A DNA stretch of 64,000 nt from Hyphomicrobiales bacterium (GTDB lineage: Bacteria; Pseudomonadota; Alphaproteobacteria; Rhizobiales; OSC116). The position numbers and the translations under genes were made by a program. A model generated the notes under the pieces. The model searched no databases, was not told the origin of the DNA, and saw nothing but the letters and a program-made list of their open reading frames with translations. The stretch covers positions 149,335 through 213,334 of the forward strand of contig JABSRZ010000007.1 of NCBI GenBank assembly GCA_013214705.1, in the 5' to 3' direction. Below, piece after piece: positions 1 through 7,569 of this stretch (its first letter is position 1; each line of letters starts with the position of its first letter).

Positions 1-2
1 AC

Positions 3-1019
3 CTCGCGGGCAACAGTTTTGCCATTGTGTATAATGGCCAGCATGAAGGCCCTACACTGCTGATAAGGTGCGAATTGGATGCGCTGCCCATTCAAGAAAC
101 TGGTACCGTCAAATATCGCTCTCAATATGCAAAAGTCGCTCACGCCTGCGGGCATGATGGTCATATGGCAATTGTGGCATCAATGGCGTTAAAATTGCAC
201 CAACAAAGGCCACATAGTGGTCGGGTCATACTGGTATTTCAAGCGGCAGAAGAAACTGGCAAAGGTGCAAAACCCTTGGTCGAAGCGTTGAAGTTTAATA
301 AGCTTGCGCCCAAATATAGTTTTGCTTTACACAATATGCCAAAAATGAAAAAACACCGGATTGGAGTTAAAAATGGCTATTTTAACTGCGCATCTAAAGG
401 CATGAAAATTGAGTTGATTGGCAAAACATCTCACGCCTCTCACCCGGAAAATGGCATAAACCCCAGCGATGCTTTATGCGATATACTGCGTGAAGTGGCC
501 GTTATAAATGCTGACTTCTCAGAATATGAAGAATTTACTCTGACCTCAATATCGCATGCCGCTTTGGGTGAGGAATCATTTGGCATTACCGCCGGTTATG
601 CCAAAATTATGCTAACTCTGCGCTCAGAAAGCGATGGGCTGCTAACTAAATTGACTCATCGCTTAGATGTATTTACCCAAAAAATCAGCCAAAAATATAA
701 TTTAGGCTATGACGTTAGTTATGATGAGATATTTGAGGCTTCTATAAATGATGAGATCGCCACCGACTTAATTCGCACCGCTTGTTTAGATGAGAATGCC
801 GATATGATCGAACTAAGCCAATCGTGGCGCGCGTCTGAAGATTTTGGCCAGTTTGCCAGTGTAAGCCATTCGGCCATGTTTTTGCTCGGTTCTGGTGAAG
901 ATCAACCGCAATTGCATAATTCGGATTTCAATTTCCCCGACGAGATTATAGCCACTGGCCACAATATATTTTCTCGGCTGATTAAGAATATTCTCGGCTA
1001 TTCTTCAAATTCGGGATGA
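3..1019 (+). CDS. M20-family amidohydrolase (5' end outside window)
   Basis: A zinc-dependent amidohydrolase of the M20 peptidase family (hippurate/N-acyl-amino-acid hydrolase type), which removes an acyl group from an amino acid or related amide. The reading frame is open from the first bases, so the true start lies upstream and roughly 50 residues are missing; the GTG at 27 is internal. The metal-binding motif HACGHDGH (about nt 141-164) and the catalytic glutamate pair in EETGKG (about nt 250) are present, followed by a dimerisation (lid) domain containing HASHPENG and a C-terminal metal ligand region (LHNSDFNFPDE). The substrate cannot be read from sequence. Its 3' end overlaps the convergent XRE gene by 22 nt. 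Confidence 0.85.
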   Translation, partial: LAGNSFAIVYNGQHEGPTLLIRCELDALPIQETGTVKYRSQYAKVAHACGHDGHMAIVASMALKLHQQRPHSGRVILVFQAAEETGKGAKPLVEALKFNKLAPKYSFALHNMPKMKKHRIGVKNGYFNCASKGMKIELIGKTSHASHPENGINPSDALCDILREVAVINADFSEYEEFTLTSISHAALGEESFGITAGYAKIMLTLRSESDGLLTKLTHRLDVFTQKISQKYNLGYDVSYDEIFEASINDEIATDLIRTACLDENADMIELSQSWRASEDFGQFASVSHSAMFLLGSGEDQPQLHNSDFNFPDEIIATGHNIFSRLIKNILGYSSNSG

Positions 1020-1327
1020 GGCAAAATTTCGTTATAAATACCTATTAAATCAACTTGTTCAATACCAGTTTCTTTTTCCAATTTACGCAAAAAGGAGATT
1101 CGGCGTATGTCGCGTTTTTGCACAGGTTGACCCAACACTTTGCCAATAATTTCAAGTTTGGGCAACGGCACAAACGCGCCACGCTCAAGTTGTAAATATT
1201 GTTTTTCGGTCATTTTGAGTTTTTTGCCAATATCTCTTGGCCCCAACTTTAAATGGTCGCGCCAACGCCATATATTTTTACCCAATACAATTTCATGTTC
1301 AAACGGGGTGCGTTTTTGTTTTTTCAT
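998..1327 (-). CDS. XRE-family helix-turn-helix regulator
   Basis: A 109-residue DNA-binding protein. Residues about 12-70 form a Cro/CI-type helix-turn-helix: the region LGPRDIGKKLKMTEKQYLQLERG has the usual recognition-helix layout and is followed by a proline-containing turn and a third helix pair (LEIIGKVLG). The C-terminal 35 residues are a short acidic helix with no recognisable sensor domain. An AGGC-type ribosome site precedes the ATG. It lies 18 nt downstream of slyX on the same strand and probably shares its transcript. Targets are unknown. Confidence 0.7.
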   Translation of the reverse strand: MKKQKRTPFEHEIVLGKNIWRWRDHLKLGPRDIGKKLKMTEKQYLQLERGAFVPLPKLEIIGKVLGQPVQKRDIRRISFLRKLEKETGIEQVDLIGIYNEILPHPEFEE

Positions 1328-1345
1328 AACGTGCCTAAATCAAAT

Positions 1346-1555
1346 TCAATAATGCGGGGGTGGTGCGTCATCTTGTGGTTGGTTTATATTCGACTCAGTG
1401 TCCATCGCCGCCTGAAATTTGGCTTCGACAATTTTGATATATTGTTTCAGCGCAGAAATTTCTTTATGTTGACTATACACTTCGTCACCCAATTCGGCAA
1501 TTTCGATGCCCAGATGCGCTACAGTTTCTTGTAATTTTATGATTTCTTTTTCCAT
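1346..1555 (-). CDS. slyX: SlyX family protein
   Basis: A 69-residue coiled-coil protein. The heptad pattern runs over residues 1-50 (KLQETVAHLGIEIAELGDEV...), followed by a disordered linker and the ending DDAPPPHY; a PPHY-type terminus is the hallmark of SlyX proteins. Length matches the family (about 65-75 residues). The biochemical role of SlyX is not established. It is followed at short distance by the XRE regulator. Confidence 0.85.
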   Translation of the reverse strand: MEKEIIKLQETVAHLGIEIAELGDEVYSQHKEISALKQYIKIVEAKFQAAMDTESNINQPQDDAPPPHY

Positions 1556-1595
1556 AAGCTTGAATTACAGCAATTCCCATAGTTGCGCAAGCGGC

Positions 1596-1622
1596 AAAAA
1601 AAGCGCCTCATAAATGAAGCGC
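1596..1622 (-). terminator. Rho-independent terminator of the liv operon
   Basis: Read on the minus strand, GCGCTTCAT and ATGAGGCGC arms (one mismatch) form a hairpin immediately followed by seven U residues (A-run at 1596-1602 on the plus strand). It sits 35 nt beyond the stop codon of the last liv gene, as expected for the end of that transcript. Confidence 0.7.
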
Positions 1623-1656
1623 CTTAAAGTCATAAAGTACATTAAAATTAAAATAT

Positions 1657-2379
1657 TTAGATAGCCAAATACTCTTCTCTCAACTCTTTATTATCGAGCA
1701 CTTCTTTCGCGGTGCCCCTGAATGCCACTTCTCCAGTGTCCAATATAATGGCGCTATCGGCCAATTTAAGTGCAGCTACGGCATTTTGTTCAACAATAAT
1801 GGTGGTGATGCCAATTTTTTTCACTTCTTGCAAAATAGATTCAATTTCATGAACAATGATAGGGGCTAAACCCTCATATGGTTCATCAAGTAGCAATAGT
1901 TTCACATCCCTCGCCAAGGCGCGCGCCACAGCTAGCATTTGTTGTTCACCGCCAGACATCGAAGTCGCGTCTTGTTTGCGACGTTCTGCCAACCGAGGGA
2001 AATGCTCATAAATGCGGTCAATTTCCCAACCTTTAGTGGGCGCAACTTGCGCGATGATGAGGTTTTCTTCAACCGTTAAGCCGGGTATAATGCGCCTGTC
2101 TTCAGGCACCAATTGCACCCCAGCTTGCGCCGCTTCATGGGCTTTCAGCTCGTGTAATTTCACCCCGCCAAGGTAAATTTCACCCTGTTTAAGTTTAGGG
2201 TCAAGCGCCCGTGCCAAGGTTTTTAAAGTTGTGGTTTTGCCCGCACCGTTACGGCCAAGCAATGCCACAATTTCACCCTCAGCCACATCAAATGATATGC
2301 CCTGCACAATATAGCTTTCGCCATAATAAGAATGAATATTTTTAACCGAGAGAAAGCTCTTATTTTCTGACATGCTCAT
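1657..2379 (-). CDS. livF: Branched-chain amino-acid type ABC transporter ATPase LivF
   Basis: One of two cytoplasmic ATPases energising uptake of an amino acid or amide by a HAAT-family ABC transporter. Walker A is GRNGAGKTT (about residue 42), the signature is MSGGEQQML, Walker B is LLLLDEPYEGLAP and the H-loop region is IIVEQN; the LAP after Walker B and the EQN are typical of LivF as opposed to LivG. The ATG overlaps the livG stop codon (ATGA), with GAGGAG just upstream, indicating coupled translation. The two-ATPase/two-permease layout is also shared with urea and amide systems, so the substrate is open. Confidence 0.9.
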   Translation of the reverse strand: MSMSENKSFLSVKNIHSYYGESYIVQGISFDVAEGEIVALLGRNGAGKTTTLKTLARALDPKLKQGEIYLGGVKLHELKAHEAAQAGVQLVPEDRRIIPGLTVEENLIIAQVAPTKGWEIDRIYEHFPRLAERRKQDATSMSGGEQQMLAVARALARDVKLLLLDEPYEGLAPIIVHEIESILQEVKKIGITTIIVEQNAVAALKLADSAIILDTGEVAFRGTAKEVLDNKELREEYLAI

Positions 2380-3152
2380 TCTTGCTCCTCACCTAAATAG
2401 GCTTCAATAACTTTAGGGTTACCCTTCACTTCGTCAGGTGTACCTTCGGCAATAACTGCTCCTTGTGCCAATACAGTGATTGTATCGGACAATGCAAACA
2501 CGACATTCATGTCATGTTCGACAATCACTTTTGTCATACCACGCTTTGAAATTTCACGTAATAACTCAATGGTTTGTTCTGTTTCATGACGTGCCATGCC
2601 GGCAGTCGGTTCATCCAACAATAGTATTTTAGGCCGATGAGCCAAACAAATTGCAAGTTCTAAACGTCGCTTGTCGCCACGAGATAAAAAGCGAGCCTCC
2701 TTGTGCATTACACCTTGAAGCCCAACTTCAACCAAGGTTTCCTCGGCAAAACTTTCGATCTGGCCACCCTTGCTTAAAAGCTGAAACATATTTAGTTTAA
2801 AAGCGCCATCACGCGCGGCAAGAGCTGGAATACACACATTTTGCAGCAAAGTCATTTCTGGGAAAATGGCAGGTGTTTGAAACACTTTTGCCATGCCCAG
2901 TTGGTTGATTTCGTGCGGCGATATATTGCCCAATGGCTTGCCGTTGAATGAAACACTACCCTTTGTTGGGGTGATCATGCCGGTAATTACATTTAACAAT
3001 GTTGTTTTACCAGCACCATTTGGCCCAATTAAAGAATGAATTGTACCTTCTTTGACACGAAAACTCACATTATCCAGCGCCTGAAGGCCACCAAAATTTT
3101 TGGAAACTTGATAACAATCAAGCATCACATCTGACATAGGCTCTTGAGACAT
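2376..3152 (-). CDS. livG: Branched-chain amino-acid type ABC transporter ATPase LivG
   Basis: The second ATPase of the same transporter. Walker A GPNGAGKTT, signature LSRGDKRRLEL, Walker B ILLLDEPTAGMARHET and H-loop VEHD are all visible; the ARHET extension after Walker B is a LivG feature. The signature motif is LSRGD rather than LSYGE, a known variant in this subfamily. An upstream in-frame start at 3170 exists, but the ATG at 3152 has GGAGGG at the right distance and lies 1 nt after the livM stop, so I chose it. Confidence 0.9.
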   Translation of the reverse strand: MSQEPMSDVMLDCYQVSKNFGGLQALDNVSFRVKEGTIHSLIGPNGAGKTTLLNVITGMITPTKGSVSFNGKPLGNISPHEINQLGMAKVFQTPAIFPEMTLLQNVCIPALAARDGAFKLNMFQLLSKGGQIESFAEETLVEVGLQGVMHKEARFLSRGDKRRLELAICLAHRPKILLLDEPTAGMARHETEQTIELLREISKRGMTKVIVEHDMNVVFALSDTITVLAQGAVIAEGTPDEVKGNPKVIEAYLGEEQE

Positions 3153-3153
3153 A

Positions 3154-4137
3154 TTATTTACCCTCCACATCAGCAGAATTTTTTGTCAACTTATTGTATA
3201 ATTTCTTAACGCCGTCTACAAATCCACCCGGCAGGAAGATAACCACGGCCATAAAGATTAGGCCAAGTACCAACAACCATTCTTCGCCCAAAGGCACGGA
3301 AAGTACGTTTTCAAAATAAAGCATAAACCATGCGCCAATTATTGGCCCAATAAGGGTGCCTAAACCGCCCATAACTGACATAATTACCAATTCACCCGAT
3401 GTAGACCAATGAAGGTATTCAGTGCCCACATAGGGTTCATATACCACCATAAGAGAACCCGCTACGGATGCATAAACTGCAGAAAGAACAAACGCACCTA
3501 ACTTATATTTTTGCACGTCAATGCCGGTATATTCTAGCCTCTGAGAATTGGATTTTATCGCCCGCAATATCAATCCAAACGGCGATTTGCTGATGCGCAT
3601 GGCGATATAATAACCAACGATTAAGAAAAATGCGGTCACGAAATACATGGTAAGACCGTCCATTCTAATGCCGAACAATACGGGGCGCAGATCTGGCAAA
3701 GTTAAACCGTTTTCACCACCAGTGAACCAACCAAAGGTCGATAGCGCGGATGAATGTAACATTTCGCCAAAGGCTAAAGTCAAGATCGAGAAATAAATAC
3801 CCGATCGCTTCATGGTCAGATACCCAACCGCCACCGATGCCAATGTACCTACAATGACTGCAATGATCATGGCCGGAATAATTTCAGCAGAGAAATGCTT
3901 AAACATTAAACCAGTTGTATAAGCCGACATACCAAAGAATATAGCGTGGCCAAATGACAAGTAGCCGGTGAAACCAAGCAATAAGTCAAAGCCCAGAGCA
4001 AACAATGCCCAAATGGTCATTTTGGTGGCGAGGCCAACATAGCCGCCAATATAAGGAAACCAGAACGGTAGGCTTAATACCACTAACGCAAATATGGTGA
4101 GTGGAAATCTTTTAAGAATCGAAACTAGACTAATCAT
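3154..4137 (-). CDS. livM: Branched-chain amino-acid type ABC permease LivM
   Basis: A 327-residue inner-membrane permease with about nine to ten hydrophobic segments. The cytoplasmic coupling region RAIKSNSQRLEYTGIDVQKYKLGAFV is the canonical EAA-like loop of LivM proteins (about residues 190-215), and the stretch GRGTLIGPIIGA-like segment near residue 265 (GGLGTLIGPIIGAW) is conserved in the family. It starts within the livH stop codon (TAATG overlap). It would form the heterodimeric channel with LivH. Confidence 0.9.
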   Translation of the reverse strand: MISLVSILKRFPLTIFALVVLSLPFWFPYIGGYVGLATKMTIWALFALGFDLLLGFTGYLSFGHAIFFGMSAYTTGLMFKHFSAEIIPAMIIAVIVGTLASVAVGYLTMKRSGIYFSILTLAFGEMLHSSALSTFGWFTGGENGLTLPDLRPVLFGIRMDGLTMYFVTAFFLIVGYYIAMRISKSPFGLILRAIKSNSQRLEYTGIDVQKYKLGAFVLSAVYASVAGSLMVVYEPYVGTEYLHWSTSGELVIMSVMGGLGTLIGPIIGAWFMLYFENVLSVPLGEEWLLVLGLIFMAVVIFLPGGFVDGVKKLYNKLTKNSADVEGK

Positions 4138-5024
4138 TATTCCATCAATCCTTTTTTACCCATTAAGCCACGTGGTCTGACCAGCAGAATCACTACAGCA
4201 ATGAGATAAATTATTATCTGTTGTATTGGCGCGTATTCAGCGGTGAAGCTAATCGCCATGCCAAAAATTAAGCTCGCCAGCACGGCGCCGGGCAATGAGC
4301 CCATACCACCAACAACCACAACCAGAAATGACGGAATGAGCAATTTCATACCCAGTTCTGGCTCCACCTGAGTGATTGGCCCGCCAAAAATTCCGGCTAT
4401 AGCGGCGATAATCGAGCCGATGCCAAACACAATGGTAAAGCGGCGGGTGATGTTGACACCTAAGAAAGCGATCATTTGGCTGTCACGCATACCAGCGCGA
4501 ACGATAAGGCCAAATTTTGTAAATTGTAGTAAGATAAACAGAGCCGCGACAGTCGAAAAGCTCACAACCACAAGAATTAAACGCCATTTCGGGTAATAAA
4601 CCGCCCCATCTAAGAAGGGTAGATATTCGTCCAGCCTCAAAATGCCTGTGCCCCAAGTTGGTTTTGCAAACGGTATGTTATTGGCACCGTAAATGGTTTT
4701 TAAAACTTCACCAATGACAATGGCAAGGCCAAATGTTACCAAAATCTGATCGGTATGGGAGCGTTCGTAAAAATGCCTAATCAGGCCACGCTCTAATGCC
4801 ACGCCGACTATAAATAATAAAATGGGAACCGCTACTATTGCGACTTCGAAGCCAAATTGGCTCGCAATTTCAACCGCAAAATATGCACCCAACATGAAAA
4901 GCGCGCCATGGGCAAAATTAACCACACCCAATGTGCCAAAAACAAGAGTCAGACCTAGCGCAATGAGCATATATAAGGCGCTAATCTGCAGTCCTGTTAA
5001 TGTTTGTAAGAAAAAATTATTCAC
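4137..5024 (-). CDS. livH: Branched-chain amino-acid type ABC permease LivH
   Basis: A 295-residue permease with about eight membrane segments. The N-terminal motif GLTLVFGTLGVVNFAHGALFMLGAY is the LivH fingerprint, and the coupling loop is RAGMRDSQMIAFLGVNI. A GTG at 5024 with GAGGTGG six to eight nt upstream is the likelier start; an in-frame TTG at 5036 would overlap that ribosome site. The gene is separated from the binding-protein gene upstream by a strong hairpin (5117-5157), so permease expression probably depends on read-through. Confidence 0.88.
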   Translation of the reverse strand: MNNFFLQTLTGLQISALYMLIALGLTLVFGTLGVVNFAHGALFMLGAYFAVEIASQFGFEVAIVAVPILLFIVGVALERGLIRHFYERSHTDQILVTFGLAIVIGEVLKTIYGANNIPFAKPTWGTGILRLDEYLPFLDGAVYYPKWRLILVVVSFSTVAALFILLQFTKFGLIVRAGMRDSQMIAFLGVNITRRFTIVFGIGSIIAAIAGIFGGPITQVEPELGMKLLIPSFLVVVVGGMGSLPGAVLASLIFGMAISFTAEYAPIQQIIIYLIAVVILLVRPRGLMGKKGLME

Positions 5025-5116
5025 TGTCCACCTCAATCATTAAACGAAAACCAGTTTACATTACTATAAATAGTTAAATTACGCGAATGCGCTTCGTTGC
5101 AATGAGAATATGTAAG

Positions 5117-5157
5117 AAAAAAGCGGCAACTAAACCTTTAACAGTGGAGTTGCCGCT
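5117..5157 (-). terminator. Attenuating terminator between livK and livH
   Basis: On the minus strand a perfect 10-bp stem (AGCGGCAACT/AGTTGCCGCT at 5122-5131 and 5148-5157), 16-nt loop and six U residues. It lies 15 nt after the binding-protein stop codon and before the permease genes, so it probably limits read-through into livHMGF. Confidence 0.85.
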
Positions 5158-5171
5158 ACGTCTATTAAACC

Positions 5172-6533
5172 CTATACAGGTTCGTAAGGGCCAAGTTCGC
5201 CACCAAAGATGCTTGCATCATAAGTAACAACATCGCGAGGTGTTGTGCCCACAATTTCAAGCAGGTCAAACTCACCTGTTTTGTCTGTAGGTGATTTACC
5301 TTTAACAACCAAAATGTCTTTAAAGCACTGATGATCTTCAGCACGGTAAAGAGTTGGGCCGTTACCCATGCCGTCAAATTCAAAGCCTTCAAGTGCTTTG
5401 ATAACTTCAGGTGGGTAGAATGTACCCGCAACTTCACAAGCGTTAGCATATAGAAGAGTTTGGCAATAACATGTGTGAGCCGCCATTGAAGGAGGGAAGC
5501 CATATTCAGCTTGGAACGCTTCAACAAAAGCTTTAGAACCAGCATCTTGCAATGTCCAGTTCCAGTTAGTTGTGCCCAGCACACCTTGAATGGCAGACGA
5601 ACCAGCACCTTGCGCCATCAGACGAGAGAATAACGGAACCACAACTTCCATGGTTTTGCCATTCTTTTGCAATTCGCGCATACCAAACTCAACAGCTTGA
5701 GTTAGTGAGTTGACCATGTCTTTACCATAATGGTTAAGCACAAGTACGTCAGCGTCAGATGCCAAAACAGCGGTTAGATATTGGCTAAAGTCAGGGCCAC
5801 CAACTGGTGTCATAAGGTTGTTTACAGTTGTCCAGCCTTGGGCTTCTGTGCCACGTTTCATAGCGTCATGTTGTGTATGACCCCAGCTATAATCAGCTGT
5901 TAGATGGAAAGCACGACGGTCTTTGCCATATGTATCAGCCAAAATTGGTGAAAGCGCAATACCAGTCATTTCAGCATTAAAGAAATGGCGGAAACCATAA
6001 CGGCGTTTGTCTTTACCAGTTGTGTCATTACTATGCGTAAGACCAGCCATAAAGATAATGCCCATTTCTGAAGCCAGATATTGCTGAGCAATCGCGATGC
6101 CTGATGATGAACCACCAGTAAGCATGATAATTTTATCACGTTCAATCATCCGACGAGCAGATGTACGAGCGGCGTCAGCTTTGGTTTGGGTATCGCCCAC
6201 AACAAAGTCAACTTTTTTGCCTAGAATGCCAGCACCAGTTAGTTTATTTGGTGTCATAGTCTCTAGCATGCCACCACCATTATTAAGATGTTGTACAGCT
6301 AATTTATAAGCACGTAATTCGTCAGCACCCTCATCGGCATAAGCGCCGGTTTGTGGTACGTTAAAACCAAGCATTACGGTGTCGCCTTCAATTGGGTAGT
6401 TACCAATTTGAGACTCTGCCCATGCATTTTTTGCATAAAACATTGGTGCGCTCATTGCAGCTGTACCTAAGGCACCAGCTTTCAATATAGAACGACGAGA
6501 TACAGTTTTTGAAATATCAGACTTCTTTGTCAC
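5172..6533 (-). CDS. livK: ABC transporter substrate-binding protein (LivK type), Tat-exported
   Basis: A 453-residue periplasmic binding protein (type-1 fold, Peripla_BP_6 family) that captures the ligand for the LivHMGF membrane complex. The N-terminus has a twin-arginine signal, SRRSILKAG, followed by a hydrophobic segment and an AWAES cleavage region, so it is exported folded. The mature part begins with GFNVPQTGAYADEG, the usual ligand-site lead-in. Start: GTG at 6533, with GAGGGAG about 8 nt upstream; an in-frame start at 6584 would add 17 residues without signal character. The longer-than-usual size (LivJ/K about 370) resembles the urea/amide and alphaproteobacterial subgroup; the ligand is not identified. 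Confidence 0.88.
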   Translation of the reverse strand: MTKKSDISKTVSRRSILKAGALGTAAMSAPMFYAKNAWAESQIGNYPIEGDTVMLGFNVPQTGAYADEGADELRAYKLAVQHLNNGGGMLETMTPNKLTGAGILGKKVDFVVGDTQTKADAARTSARRMIERDKIIMLTGGSSSGIAIAQQYLASEMGIIFMAGLTHSNDTTGKDKRRYGFRHFFNAEMTGIALSPILADTYGKDRRAFHLTADYSWGHTQHDAMKRGTEAQGWTTVNNLMTPVGGPDFSQYLTAVLASDADVLVLNHYGKDMVNSLTQAVEFGMRELQKNGKTMEVVVPLFSRLMAQGAGSSAIQGVLGTTNWNWTLQDAGSKAFVEAFQAEYGFPPSMAAHTCYCQTLLYANACEVAGTFYPPEVIKALEGFEFDGMGNGPTLYRAEDHQCFKDILVVKGKSPTDKTGEFDLLEIVGTTPRDVVTYDASIFGGELGPYEPV

Positions 6534-6874
6534 GATAAATTCTCCCTCTTGTGATTTTTGATTATTGGCCAAAACGCGCACCAAATAACAATATCAAAAA
6601 AATCAAATTCTGTGTATTGCTTTTATTTTTCAGAAATAATTTTTCTAACGGCCAAACTTTCGGGCTATTCTGAACAAAAAGTTATTGGACGTTGGTCTTA
6701 TGTATTCTTATGAAATCATCTAACTCATTGATTTAAATCAATTTTATAACAATTTCCTAGTCCTAAATTAGGAGATTGCGTAAGACCATGGTATGAGGTT
6801 ACTTATTGGGTAAAATACCTTATCTCATATCCTAGGTTGTTTTATTACGTTGATTCAAATTGTAAAGAGGCCGC
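6534..6874. other. Divergent intergenic region livK / response regulator
   Basis: 341 bp, AT-rich, with no convincing gene. It holds a perfect FNR/FixK-type box (6728-6741), a second small palindrome TCCTAAATTAGGA (6761-6773) and an imperfect inverted repeat around GGTATGAG/CTCATATCC (about 6791-6832). Promoters for both flanking genes must lie here. Confidence 0.6.
6728..6741. promoter_or_regulatory. FNR/FixK-type box
   Basis: TTGATTTAAATCAA is a perfect 14-bp palindrome that matches the FNR/FixK consensus TTGAT-N4-ATCAA exactly. It is 195 nt upstream of the livK start and 134 nt upstream of the response-regulator start, so it could act on either gene. Low-oxygen or energy-status control by a Crp/Fnr protein is inferred, not shown. 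Confidence 0.55.
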
Positions 6875-7525
6875 ATGGTTAAGAAAGTTGTCATTGTAGA
6901 TGATCACCCTTTATTTAGGGCAGCGCTCAAACAAGCCATCCGCAAAATTTCTACAAATGCCAAAATTATGGAAGTTAGCTCACTTGCTGAGGCCTCTACC
7001 ATCTTGGCTCAAGAAGACCATGTGAACTTATTATTGCTCGACATTCATATGTCCGATAGCGATGGTTTTGCCGGTCTAATTATGTATAAACAGGCCTATC
7101 CACTTACGCCCATCGTCATAGTATCGGCCAGTGAAGAGCCAGACATGGTTAAGAATGCCATCGATTTTGGGGCTTCTGGTTTCATACCTAAATCAGCCGA
7201 TTTATCAATTATACGTGAGGCAATAAATAATGTGTTTGAGGGGCAATCTTGGTGGCCAGATATAGACGCCAATGCCATTCGCAACTCCGACAGACCAACT
7301 AATTTTAATGAATTTTCGAAGCTGTTTTCAACCCTCACGCCGACACAATCCAAAGTGTTTATGGCGATAAGTGAAGGCCTGTTAAATAAACAAATTGCTT
7401 TTAAAATGGATATTTCCGAATCAACCATAAAAACTCATATTACCGCGATATTTAAAAAGCTGAACATTAGTTCACGGACTCAGGCGGTTATTTTTGCCCA
7501 AAATTTAGAAAAAAATACCAAATAG
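6875..7525 (+). CDS. NarL/LuxR-type response regulator (CrbR/ErdR-like)
   Basis: A 216-residue two-component regulator. The receiver domain (about 1-120) has the acidic pair DD at 9-10, the phosphate-accepting Asp56 in LLLLDIHMSD and Lys in FIPKSAD. The output domain (about 145-205) is a LuxR-type helix-turn-helix (LTPTQSKVFMAISEGLLNKQIAFKM...STIKTHITAIFKKL). AAAGAGG precedes the ATG. It is convergent with the SSS-type hybrid kinase at 7570-11520. Known CrbR/CrbS (ErdR/MxtR) pairs have the same two architectures and control acetate use through acs; assignment of this pair to that group is by architecture and proximity. Confidence 0.85.
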   Translation: MVKKVVIVDDHPLFRAALKQAIRKISTNAKIMEVSSLAEASTILAQEDHVNLLLLDIHMSDSDGFAGLIMYKQAYPLTPIVIVSASEEPDMVKNAIDFGASGFIPKSADLSIIREAINNVFEGQSWWPDIDANAIRNSDRPTNFNEFSKLFSTLTPTQSKVFMAISEGLLNKQIAFKMDISESTIKTHITAIFKKLNISSRTQAVIFAQNLEKNTK

Positions 7526-7569
7526 CTCAGGCTTTGCGCCATTATTCTACGCTCATTAGGTTTTACGCA

